24,871 nt of DNA from Rodentolepis nana (lineage: Eukaryota; Platyhelminthes; Cestoda; Cyclophyllidea; Hymenolepididae), in assembly GCA_900617975.1 (NCBI GenBank), contig UZAE01012753.1, positions 7,607 to 32,477 of the forward strand. The letters are read 5' to 3'. Below are positions 11,505 through 23,200 of this stretch, in pieces. The stretch's first letter is position 1; the number at the start of each line of letters is the position of its first letter. The position numbers and the translations under genes are program-made. Under the pieces are notes generated by a model. It was not told the DNA's origin, did no database searches, and worked only from the letters and a program-made list of their open reading frames with translations.

Positions 11505-12289
11505 TTATTCAAACTTCTTCTTTCCCATAACTTTGCGTCGCTGGGCTAACATATGAGTGTACATAACTGGAGAACCTAAAAGTAATTAGAAGAAACCGAA
11601 AAGGCGACTTTTACCTGGAGCATATAGTATTAGGAAGAGACAGTACAATTGATAAGTATTGAAACCAAAATTGAGAACATTTGGTAGTGTGTATTGCAAC
11701 CAAGGTTGCCTCGCCGCATAAGGCAATGAAAACAACATAAGCGCAATTTCACCCTAAACACACAAGTAAGGACGAAAAACGATAACTAACCGTAATACCG
11801 GTTGGATATAGAATCAAGAAAAGGTTATATCTTAAAATAGTTAACAAACGAGGTGGTTCCATGAAAATATTAATGAGATAAAAGAGATAACGAGTGATAT
11901 CGGCAAGACACCAGGAAATAAACATCATTTTGTTGAAGTTTTCATGCGCTTTTACTGCTGGATACATATACAGAACGCCCCAGAGAATCAAAAGACGTGA
12001 GGCAATTTGAATAGCCGTAGTCATCGGAGAAGACCTAACAAGTCTCAAACAAGCGTGAATAACCTATTGGAGATAAATATTATCGTCTAGTCCACAAACC
12101 TCCATGATTGCAAGAGTTTGAAAGACTTGTAGCACCTGTTCGCTTGTATATTTTGTTCCATTTTGTGGAAAAATCGTTAAATATAGAGCACAACTCCAGC
12201 TATTTAAAAATAAAAAGTTAAAATTTTCAAAACCCAAGTAGCTGAATTCCATTATATAAAGCCAAGTAACACGAAGCGAATTTAGGCAT
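11505..12289 (-). CDS. HACD: very-long-chain (3R)-3-hydroxyacyl-CoA dehydratase (HACD/PHS1 family)
   Basis: This ER membrane enzyme removes water from 3-hydroxyacyl-CoA in the third step of the very-long-chain fatty acid elongation cycle. Exons on the minus strand: 12289-12234, 12199-12100, 12063-11791, 11753-11615 and 11575-11505, giving 639 bases and 212 residues. Introns are only 34, 36, 37 and 39 bases, and the phase is kept throughout. Family marks in order: YLALYNGIQLLGWS (residues ~8-21), EVIHACLRLVRSSP (~52-65), WCLADITRYLFY and LILYPTGITGE. The catalytic Tyr and Glu of the yeast PHS1 family, seven residues apart, are Tyr138 and Glu145. The C-terminus ends KKFE, a KKXX ER-retrieval signal. 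Length agrees with yeast PHS1 (about 217). The start was chosen because only this frame joins YNGIQLLG to WSCAL through a GG|GT donor; an ATG in another frame at 12294 gives a poorer N-terminus. Which animal paralogue it matches is undecided. Confidence 0.93.
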
Positions 12290-13491
12290 AGCAAACAACA
12301 GACAATAAGACAAGAACGGCGGCGCTATTGTAATTTCAAGGTTAGTTTTAGATTTAAAAAACAATTAAATCTAAAGTTTGATATTACAATGGTTGCAAAA
12401 TAATGGTCATCTCTATGACGAAATAATTTTATGAAAAATTAAAATGTGTCTATTGATATAAATGTAATAGTAAAAGGAACCGAAATAGTTTCCTCATTCC
12501 TCAATATTTAAGACAATGCGTATCCTACAATTGACTGCGAGATGCGAATTTACACAAAACGAATCGCATTCAACTCCCTGCTGTTTTCATAATTCTATTT
12601 ACGTCTTCTTTCGATTCGATAAAACTGTTATAGTATGGTTTAAGCATTAAATATTTTGAATACACAATAAAACCCATTTTATAAATTAAATCTCTTGAAT
12701 ATAAATATACAGAGCCTAGCTCTACTTAAGGACTACATTAACTGATATCACCACTTAATCTTTCTGACCTCTTAGAAGCTTAATACTGAAGGGGTTTTGG
12801 AGGAAGTGGAAAAAGTGTTTTTAAGTGCTACGAAATAGCCACGTTACTTTTTAAGAAATCCAAAAAAGCCAACTTGATTATTTTTATTATTAACTAATTC
12901 TATTTCCTCTTGTCTGATGTTACTGTAATTTTCAATGATCAAGTGAATTGAATTATTATTTCAAACAAATTAAATTATCAAAAACTTATGTCAAAAAATA
13001 TTGTCGAAAGACTTAATTACAATCCTTTTTCAATGAGAAAGCGTAAAATGTCTGTGAACATGTTTGGTTAAAAAATTTAGTTATTGAGTTCGAATATAAT
13101 GAAGTTAGTCTCACTCGTGAACCAGAGCGTTAAAACTTTTGAACATTTAAGGGTGTTCCTTATGATAGCATGGCATCATATCATATCATCACAATTACAA
13201 AAAGTTGGCACCCGACATCAGGTGAGAATTGGTTTTATTCCATTCAATATATATCAAGTATATTTTATTATTTGACCTTATAATGAGAGACCAGATATCA
13301 TTGGGTTAGAAATAGAAAAAATCGAGATGATTGACGTTGTAAGAAGAAACATTCGCTAATGGGCTTTATATTTTATCAATATAGTGAAAGGGCATCCCCA
13401 TTATTTCTGAACTGACATAACAGAAAGAACAATTTATTTCTATATCTTACCGTTTCACGCCGAGTAACGTCAGAATATGTTTGCAGGAAGA

Positions 13492-13522
<31 letters not shown>

Positions 13523-15745
13523 TTGTTTCCGACATTATTTCGCTCTAACAAAAGCGGTAAAATATTAAGAAAATAATATTAGTAGCCACTGAGGATATAT
13601 CTAAAATACAATTGCAGAATTTCTCATTTAACCTGCTGAATAATGCTGAAAAATATAAATGTTGGACCTCCGTGATATAAAATGGTATAATAAAGATGTG
13701 CAATTTCATCCATTTAATGAACACGCTGATCGACATCAAGTGATAATGCCCCATGGAATCAAAGTTATGAATTCATATTTCGACTTCTACAGCAAACCTA
13801 AACTAAGTTAAGACTGCTAGGTTAACTATGAATTTTTTGCCAAGGTGTTTGAGAAACATACTTACTTTACTCCGCACGTGAAAATTTATTAAGACACAGT
13901 TTGGCACACCAAAATGATATGGTCCTTTGCTAGTCAATATTCAGGTTTTAACTGAGTTTTTTGAGTAAATTTTTGCAATTTCTATCTATACAGCTTTCAA
14001 AATATGATAATATAAGAAAGTAGATAACGTTGGCGAATGTTCCCGATTCTTCTTCGTTACTTGTAAATAACTTATATTTAACTTTCCCTGTATTGTATAT
14101 TACGGTAACTATTCTTATAGCATGGCAAAGTAGTACCGATTTATTTCAAAAAAATAAAAAAATACAACGAAGTCTATAAAGATGTCATCACAAAGTCATT
14201 TTGACCAATCATATCTTGAATTCTTTTGGAAGAACCAATGTCAAATGCGTAATAATGTCTAAATTTAAATATTTTCAACTGCAGGAGGTTTAATACTGTT
14301 AACAACTTTGTGTAAATTTATAAAAATCACATTTTAACTACAGACTTGGTTTTACGGGTTTATATAACAAAGATCTAGAAATTAACATCATCCTGGTTCG
14401 GCTTTTAAATTACTCACCGTTATGCCATTTGACAGTTTTACTGAAAGTTGTTGCATACTAAGGTTGAGTCGAAGCATTGAATTCAGTTAAGGGTTTTATG
14501 GATTCAGCGTCTCCGTTACATTGCAACAGGAGTTGCATTGGGAAGCCTACTTTAAATTAGAGCTAAATGTAGGAAATATTGCATTAGCTGTAATAAAAGA
14601 AATTCGTTACTTCGATCCATTTTGGATTATTTTATAATAATTTAAAAGTTAAATCAAAATTATCTAAACACGATCTTGAAATCGGGTCTATATAATTAGA
14701 AATTATTTCGTTGTTGTCAAAAAGCAAGGTTGGCCCCATTGGCATATATATCATATATATATGATATACATCATATCATACTCCTCTTGAAAATTTCAGT
14801 TTGAAAATTACTCAAACTTTAATATAAATATTTCAATTCTGTTAACACAAGTAATCTAATTAATCGATACTTTTATGTCTGCCCTGTTGATCACATTTTT
14901 TCTTATTTCTACTTACAATCATATAACTACCAATCTTAGACTTACAATGAGATTTTAAAATCAGAAAAGAAGGAGATAATATTTAAAAAAGTGATGTTCA
15001 CGATAAAACGTAAGCAGGTTTTGAAATGAGTTTACTAAAATGAAAATTTTCTTTGGAATCGAGGGTCGTGAACACTCTAAGGCAAAAATCGAGATAGTCA
15101 ATTGTGAAAGTTCACGAAGACTGGAAGCTAATTGATGGATGACAACACGGCAAAAATTAAAAAAATCAAGTTTCATTTGTTAATTATGTTCAATATGTTG
15201 CTTCAGTCAATGCTTTCATTCTCATAGGGATAAGGAAACACCCATTTTAATGGAATAGATATACCAACAAGTGAGCCATTAAAATGCGTGTCTATGTATT
15301 TTATTCGATTATCATATGAAGAATAAGTACATGTGAACATTTAATAATGTTCAAATTAAGGAATTACATTAGCGAAAGCAAGAGAGCATGTGTTAATTTG
15401 CTTTCTTTGTGTCTGCTGCGCTTAAACTTCACTCATTCGTTACTGTTATCCAAGCAAATATTATTTTTTTAAGGCAACCAGATATGACATTCCAAATCTA
15501 CCAGACTGGAATAATTTATTGTGAAACAACATCTTATGACACACAACGATTTTTATTTGCTGCTCTTTTTGAGTAATATGTTCATAATCATCTTAAAGAC
15601 TTTTAATTGGTCACAGGTGGTCTTTTTCAAGGTTGCATTCTTTAAAATAATATTGGCGTTCTTTTGTAGTTATTGTGACTTCGGCGAAATTTTTTGTCTA
15701 AATGGAATTATTTTAAATTACTTTAATATTATTTTTGACTTATAA
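12290..15745. other. AT-rich intergenic region between divergent genes
   Basis: This separates the minus-strand dehydratase from the plus-strand FAAP100-like gene and so should contain both promoters. It includes an AT dinucleotide run at 13492-13519 and an 18-bp palindrome TATCATATATATATGATA near 14749-14766. An exon-like stretch near 13080-13220 (acceptor AAAAAATTTAG, donor CAG|GTGAGA) has no recognisable product. Upstream coding exons of the FAAP100-like gene could be hidden here, but I could not connect any. Confidence 0.5.
13492..13519. repeat. AT dinucleotide microsatellite
   Basis: An uninterrupted AT run of 28 bases. Confidence 0.95.
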
Positions 15746-18700
15746 ATGTTCTCGTCTCAAGAGGATCTATTTGCGGATAACTTCAAGTCTATATGTCTTG
15801 ATGCAACTGGAGGCACATTTTGTGAATTGGAAGCTGCCGACATCTCTCAACGAGACTGCACTTTTAGCCACACTTTTCCGAATTCGAATATTTCCATAAA
15901 TATTAGCACATCCGATTCAAATAGTGGCCAAAATATAGACTTTTCTGTCCAAATTAAACACAGCAGCTTTTGTAGATCGTAATTCCCAACTTTTTATTTA
16001 ATCGATAAAAAAGATTTAGCTTGAATACAAGAAATAAAACGAATGCGGACATCATTCTAACGGGAGGCGTTCTGCTTCTTTCGTCTAAATTGGATTTACC
16101 AAGCTCTACAGAATACCCTGTTCAGTCTGGATTTATAAAGCGTTTGCTTGATTTTCCTTCTGAAGAGACTGTTATTTTCGGAGCTTTTGATGGAATAGTC
16201 TACGCATTTCCACTGGAAGAAGGCTCAAAATTGAGACGTGTTTTTAGTTTTCCATCGCCACAATTAATATCACACTTCTCATTGATGTATCATATTCCTT
16301 CTCTAGAAAATGATAATATCAATGGAGATATTGAGGAGTGCTTGTTTGGCATTACGGTTAATGGTCTACTATCCGCGTGTTACTCGACTCCCGACCAGTA
16401 AGAGCTATTCAAATTACTACTCTCGGACTCTAGGGGTAGGCACTTGGTGTTCTATCGTATTCCATCTTTGGATCCAAACAATCGCCGGAGTTTTACTTGT
16501 ACTCCTCATTGTTCCTGGTTGCATATTTTATCGTCAGATGGTTTCCTTCTTTCCTTTGTTTTTGCTCATATCGATGGGAAATTGATATGTACTCCTGCTG
16601 CTTATCCTCAAAAACCGTCTTTTCGTCATATTGATCCGTTTCTAAGCGAAGTCGATAAACCCAACGATCGTTCAGATAGGGGATCCATTCATTTTAATAT
16701 TGTAAGTTCATCAGAAAAGATTGACGTGGCTTTGGAATGGCGGTTGCTTAATATTAAGGACTTTATCACATTACCGAGTTTGTCCTAATTTCTGTTTTAT
16801 TTTAACCGAACTCAATTTTTAGGTGGTCAAATTGGTGCAGTAAATCGAGAAACTGGAGATCATTTACCTCTTACCGATTATATTTCTAAATACGAAAGTC
16901 CAGTTGTGGCTGCTAGAGCAACATCGAAATCCATATCTTCTCTACGATCGGAAGTAATCTTCAAGCGTTTGCATAGAGCTGTTGTGGATGGTATATTTAC
17001 TGGATTACCTTCAGATCAATCCATTTTGAGAACAACAGTACGATTAAAAAGTCTTCAAGACCTTCCTGGTTATTGCGAATTCCATACTGACAAAGATTCT
17101 TTTAATCTTGCATTGGTAGTTACCCTCGATCTTCCTGTAAGTCGTATCCACTTTCTTCTCATTATTAGCCAATCATCTGGCTGATCGATCTCACTATTTA
17201 CATTAAGTTCCTCTTAAAATTTGATTTTGACAAGCTTTGAATTTTTCATTTACCTATAGTAAATGAACAGGTTATATAAATAATGCGAAAACTTATGTCT
17301 TTATAATTCTCGCGACTTAATCTTTGATCGAGTCAAAATTTGAGATGGATTAATTTAAATGTACTTCCCCACTGGTTTTGATTTATTTAACAAAAACGGA
17401 TTGCTGAACCTACTGAAGACATGACTTTTGGAGTAAATTGTTGGCTAAAAGTTAAGAATGCGCTTTGCCGTTCACCTTAACGGATATTCACCAATGGAGG
17501 TCAAAGGTCCAGTAAGCACTCGAAAGTCATTATCTCGTTATAGAATCCGTCGTTTATTTCTATTTTTTTTGCATATCACCATCTCTTTATTTACCTGTCA
17601 TCAACAAAGAACATCGAGAGAAAAGACAAAAATTCCCCTCTTTAGAGAGAAATTGATATTTGCTAGCCTCATCGATTGTTCGTCCGTCTGGATGTGACCT
17701 CTTTGCTAGCACCCACCTCACTGTACTTTATCTTATCCCTTATTCTTGGCACAGTAGCTGACCTCAGTCTGATTGACTAACGGTGAATATCCTGAAACCT
17801 CTTTTTATTCCTCTGTCAAACTAGCTGACAAAGCTTTCCGCGGAATAACTTTTACGGGTTGGTAAGCGGCTTGTAGCCTAGTGATTTAACACATCAGAAA
17901 CTCAAAGGTAGAAATTTTGCTAATTCCATGTCGAAAAAGCTATAAATGTGCCACTCTGATACTAGTTTTCCACGACGTTCTTTTATTTAATCTATCGGAT
18001 TTTAATTATGCTTCCATGCCGAAATTTACTATTAGACTCCCTACCATTTTAAACATTTCGTATGGATTGGTGTCTGATGTAGTTTAAATAGCCCTTTAAA
18101 ACACTAAAATCGGGACGTTTTGAAAAAAAGAAGCGGTCAGTACGTACCTCTGATATAAATCCAAGATCTCACATTCGGAAGGTCGAATTGGCTTCTCATA
18201 AACGCAGCTTCCGTTATTTCTTTTCCCTTCTAAATGAGGTATTAAGTGCTTTCTCTTTATGGAGCAATGCTGCCACATTCTATAAGGTTCCGGACAAGTT
18301 TCCCTATTAAGTACTTTCTTCATTTAGCTTATTGTCAAACTTCTCTTAATTCTAAGATGCTCTTTGGTTTTATTTTCAGTTATCTAAGAATTTTATTTCC
18401 TTTAGCCCTCCGATGATGCTGATATAAGCTATAGTGAGTGGATGGACTATAAAGCGCTTTCACCGTTGCAGCTTCTTCGACTCATTCTAAAGGAAAATCC
18501 GAAATCGCTTACTGATGAGATACGCCGACTCCGTGAATCGCTGAGTATTGCTGTAGAGGTTAAACCCGTCAAAAATCCCTCAAACTTATCCCATTCCTAC
18601 ACCAAAAGATTGATTGATTCTAACTCTATGATCGACAACTTTCGAAAGATCGTCTATCACCTACCTGAAAGCCTTTTTAGAAGGGAGTCAGATAATAATA

Positions 18701-19343
18701 ATTTGGAGATTTCTGTTTATTTGGAGCTAGATGGCTGTTCAACTGGATTCGTTGTTATGTCATCTCCGTTACGATATAAACTACATCATCGGGTCACCAC
18801 AGCTTTAGATTTACTTCGATTTCATGAAATTTCTTCAACGAGTCAGCCATACATTTTGCCCATTCGCCTTTCTTCAGACACGTTTTCTAAATTTGAGGAG
18901 CTCTTCAGGTCCTACGACTTCCTAATCGAGGAAGGCAGGAAACTTAATTTTCAATATTTAGCTCCCTCAAGCCATGATGGACCTGAAGTTTGCTTGCATG
19001 TTGAAAAAAGTGGTTTCAAAATATCATCCTGTGATTTATCAGTCCTTGTTCAACTCTACGAGGCGTTCCACCACCACATTAAGCAATTCGTCGGCCATCA
19101 ATTCGATCCTGTGACTGTTGATGACCTTAGAAGAGAGTATGCCATGTTAGAGGTGAATTTTTCGATGTTTAGATGTAATTTAATTTGACAATATGCTTAT
19201 TTAAGTTGTACTTATCATTTTAGTCCATGGAGGCTCACCTTACTCGAAGACAGACTTCCAATGACATCCAGAGTTGTTTGAATGCCTTTGGCTTTCTTCG
19301 TAATTGCAGATCATTTGATCTGTTCTCTTTGAAATATCATTAG
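15746..19343 (+). CDS. FAAP100-like protein (Fanconi anaemia core complex subunit), seven exons, tentative
   Basis: Exons: 15746-15978, 16020-16397, 16440-16777, 16823-17136, 17452-17511, 18406-19152 and 19224-19343 (TAG). The total is 2190 bases, 729 residues, in phase at all six junctions. The first three introns are 41, 42 and 45 bases; later ones are 315, 894 and 71. The N-terminal half has propeller-like strands (VIFGAFDGIVYAFPLEEG at ~135-152; CLFGITVNGLLSACYS further on). The C-terminal ~100 residues pair a strand-rich piece (GPEVCLHVEKSGFKISSCD) with a helix and coiled coil (VDDLRREYAMLESMEAHL). This order and the LRREY-type tail resemble vertebrate FAAP100, which with FANCB and FANCL forms the catalytic module that ubiquitinates FANCD2-FANCI in crosslink repair. 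The resemblance is weak and from memory; FANCB, or another propeller protein such as a BBSome subunit, is possible. Vertebrate FAAP100 is longer (881 residues in human), so N-terminal exons may be missing. Exon 5 is the least certain: its acceptor (GGCTAAAAG) lacks a pyrimidine tract. Confidence 0.5.
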
Positions 19344-20201
19344 TATCATTTCTAAAAGCACTATTCTTTTTTTATATGTTGTTTAAGCGGGACTCTCAGT
19401 GATGTTTTCTGGTATTCATTCGGGTCAAAAATTTGTGTACTCGTCATGGAGATATCCTTTTTGCAAAAGTTATTCTACTTTGATGTCTCACCCATGGATG
19501 TAAATAATATTATTAATATATCAAATGGTAGGCGTTTTGATTGTTATAATTAGCCCTTTAGTTGACTTCAGTCTTCACAGAGGGGAAGGAACGTCAAAGT
19601 GTAAAAAATTCAAGAGGGGGGGGGGAACAGAAGACTGCATCAAAGACGAAGGTAGATAAGGTGGAAAAAAGGTGGGATGAGTACTGTGAAAGCATTCGAA
19701 TATGACATACAGTGGGGTCATGGAAGTTTGAAGTCAACCAATATATATCCCTGCAAAGTCAGGTGATCTTTGGAATTCTTCGCTTTTTCAAAATTGTTGA
19801 AAGGCTTTGTCAATAATTAGTATTTTATCAATAGTCTCAGAAATCAGCAGCATAACACTAGAAAAGAACAGTAGAACCATAGAAATTAATTTTTTAACCG
19901 GGTTGAGATTTCAAACAACCTTGCAGTGAGAAGAAATACTTTTACAACGACTCGTCAAATTAAATAAATAAAATTGGGAAAAATAAATACATAATGCTTC
20001 ACCCAATAACGTAAATAGAATACTATTCATTAAGTAGTAATTCATTCAGCCTTGAGTATCATCTGCATGCTCTAACCCTAATGCACATGCTATTTTCGTA
20101 TCGGGATGGTGCGTTCATGTTTTATGCATAATTTTTTCCTTAAAGTTATTCGGATCATTTACTTCATTATGCTCACTATTAAAACATTTTTAATGAATCG
20201 C
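19344..20201. other. spacer between the FAAP100-like gene and PPIE
   Basis: This 0.86-kb spacer contains the inverted repeat copy E. No upstream ATG-bearing exon that would join PPIE's first exon in frame could be seen. The 3' UTR of the FAAP100-like gene must end in it, but I see no unambiguous poly(A) signal near the stop. Confidence 0.5.
19518..19740 (-). repeat. SINE-like interspersed repeat, copy E (5'-truncated, inverted)
   Basis: This is a minus-strand copy of the same family. Its 3' part is intact (the plus strand reads ATCAAATGGTAGGCGTTTTG), but it lacks the first ~75 bases. It also has a G10 run (19616-19625), the expanded complement of the element's C tract. 5' truncation with a preserved 3' end is typical of LINE-type reverse transcription. 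Confidence 0.8.
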
Positions 20202-20221
20202 TTTTTATTTCGACTTGACAG
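20202..20221 (+). promoter_or_regulatory. probable spliced-leader trans-splice acceptor of PPIE
   Basis: The sequence TTTTTATTTCGACTTGACAG lies directly before PPIE's first recognisable exon. The in-frame codon TGA at 20216-20218 closes the frame just upstream, and no ATG lies between it and the conserved RRM. The exon begins GCA GAA in phase 0. Several flatworm spliced leaders end in AUG, which would yield M-A-E-L-P-P in frame. A tiny ATG-bearing cis exon further upstream is the alternative. Confidence 0.55.
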
Positions 20222-23200
20222 GCAGAACTACCACCCCTGCAACTGCCGGCCGGTACTTACAACCCGGTTAATAAGCGTGTTATCTATGTTGGTAGGTTAT
20301 TTATATATTTTTTATCTTGGATCGAAAGTATTTCTTTGCAAAATGCCTTAACACTAGAATATATACTTCTCTCTTTACCGCTTCTAGTATCTACTCATTC
20401 TAGTATTTATCTTTTGCTAGGTGTTCTTTCCTTTTTTTCCCACTTAAGTATACTTTATGTCCTTTAAATTTCATGAATAAGCTTTTTCGGTGCTTATTAT
20501 TTGTCGGTTATGCTCTTGCTGGTTTTATAATAAATGTATTTTTACATGCTGAAGCAATGCGTCGACCTAGGCGTTTATAACATCTTGTTTCATGAAGGTT
20601 TATAGTTTTGATCTTTCACGGGTAATGTATTATTGCTTTGTTTTATTTTCGCTTTTGTGTATTTACCGAACAAACCTATCCATGTATTGTCAACCAAAAT
20701 TTTCGTTTTGGCCTAAGATGGAAATTTTCAACTTTCAATCCGTTTCTTAATGTGGTCCAATGATTTCTTGAACAAGACATATAATTTAAGTCTATTTTTT
20801 AAATCTTAATTTTTTTCTCACGGTTTTTCCGTCTCTTCGGAAAATAATAATATTAATCCACCTTAAAAAAAACAACTCTTTTCTTCACAACGATTCGTCT
20901 TTTTATTGCTCACTATGTACAGACCTGTCTATATTTGAATCGGCGTTCGAGTCAAAGAGATTGTTTTAAGCTTTTTAAAAGTAAATTCAAGGCCCAATTT
21001 GGGTATAATATTTTGGATTATGTTCAAATTTGTTTAAATTTTCGTTTATTTCTCTTGATCTACTGATCCGTGCGATTTTTGCATTGCTAGGAGGGTTGGC
21101 AGATGAGGTAGATAAGGAACTGCTTCGTGCAGCTTTTATTCCTTTTGGCGACATCATCGATATCAACATGCCCCTGGATTATCAAACGGAAAAACACCGT
21201 GGATTCGCTTTCATCGAATATGAAGAAGCAGAAGATTCTATTGCTGCAATTGACAACATGGTGAGTTTTACTCTCACCTCATTTACTGCATATCACGTTG
21301 TAGAAACTAAAAATGGTATCATTTGAGCATAGAGAAATTCATTTTGTTAGTTAGGGTTCGATTTTTGTTTCAAATCTCTAGCCTTTTATCATATGATAAG
21401 AGGCTGCTCGACAACTCTTCTGTTAGTCAAACTATTGAGAACGCCAAGAGTCAATCACAACCGCATGCGTATTAAGCAACTTGAAATTACTGAAAGCAGG
21501 AGGAAGAAGTGGGAGCGAGTATGGGCAACTGGGAAAACTGAAATTGCAACTTCTCTTTCGATTGGAATGGTCAATTTTGTTTTATTCCTCGATGACATAG
21601 TTGTGGATTTTTTTGCAAAACTCACTTGTCCTATTTCAGAATGAGAGTGAAATTTTCGGTAGAACAATTCGAGTCAATATTGCTCGTCCAGTGAAAATTC
21701 GCGAAGGCTACGGCAAGCCGGGTAAGTTGAGCTTCTTGTTTTTTTCAGCTTCTCGTACTTATATAACTACGAGTAGTAATGCTAATTTCACTTTTCTCAT
21801 TTAATCACAGTCTGGTCTGATGATAATTGGTTAAAGAAGTACGGCGGTCTTGGAGTGGAGGGCTCTAAAGGCGACGATTCAGTTGTTGTCCAACCTGGCG
21901 ATCCATCATCAGAAAACACGGCAGAAGCGGTTAGTTCTGATTTTCACATTTTGTTACTATACTGTCTGAAGCGAACATGTTTTGAATTAGGTTTGAAGTT
22001 ATTTCATCTTTCTCTATAGTGATTTACTGACCATTCACTCTTTTTGGTAGTCTTCAAACAAATCAAATAATACACACTAGAGTTCATTTGTTGTGTGCTA
22101 AACATAATTTCGCACTTCCGTTGAGTTAATGGCATTAGAAATCCTCATCCTCAATGTCTTTTGAATACGTCATCTGTGTTGATTTTAACCATAGGCCTTA
22201 TTTTTTAAAGTCTCACCCAATCTGACCTCCTATTCGCAATTTACATGCTTTGTGTACGATGCGATAAGTGAGAACAGACGGTAGAATTTTTGTAAACGAT
22301 CATCAAAATGCTTACATTCAATTTTGTTGGTGATAGTCTATCCCCTTGTTGAAACTAGGTAGAGAAATTAAAATCTACCATTGTATCATCAAATGGGGAA
22401 AGAAGTACTTGCCCTCAAAGTGACTAGGTTAACCTAAGCAGATCCGACCACAATGCTATCGAGCATCAACCACAACGAATAGGTGTGCGTTAAGTATGAA
22501 TTCTCGGCGTTATTGGCTCACAAAATGCAAATGAGGTGTTAAGACTCCGGCCGGATGAATGATTGGCTAACTGATGGACTCTTTTGTTCATTAAATAAGT
22601 CTTTTTTTCAAAATTGTATGGAAAAAGCTTTATTTATAACAAATGGCAGGAGTTTTGATAGTTATCATTAGCCCTTTAGTTGACTTCGGGCTTCACAAAG
22701 GGGGAAGGACATCAAAATGAGAAGAATTCAGGAGGGAGACCAGAAGAATGATTCACAGATGTAAAAGAAATAGGCAGACACCAAGGCTCAGAAAGGGTAA
22801 GATGAGTATTGTGTAGATGTCGAATATGACATACAGTGGGATGATGGTAGTTTGAAGTCAACTACCGGTTAATAGAGCCGTATGATTATACGTTGCCCAG
22901 GGTGTACCACGAGGAGGTAAGTCTATCCCACACCCCATATGGAAAAGATGGCTAAGAAAATGCATTAAGTCATTTTATTTCAATTTTTAATGCAAAGAAT
23001 AGGACCATCCTTGTATGTTTTCATAGTCCTGGTGTTCTTTGATTCGATTTGGTAACTAAATCGAGTAATTATTATGTCTATTGTCTTTTAGGACGATGCA
23101 GCTCTAAGTGAGGAGAAACGCATCAAACTCTCCCTACCTCGCGTCTTTTTGGATATCCGGATTGGCGATTCAGAGGCGGGTCGTATTATTATTGAGCTGC

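Noticed and set aside
12252..12294. ATG codons at 12294 and 12252 as the dehydratase start
   Set aside because: That frame reads through the 34-base intron. Splicing it out joins YNGIQLLG to WSCAL, the conserved N-terminal motif, and uses the ATG at 12289.
13080..13220. An exon-like stretch with an acceptor and a CAG|GTGAGA donor
   Set aside because: The translation matches nothing I know and could not be joined in phase to any gene in the window.
15521..15745. An open frame directly before the FAAP100-like start
   Set aside because: It is hydrophobic, AT-biased, and ends in TAA immediately before the ATG at 15746, so it does not extend the protein.
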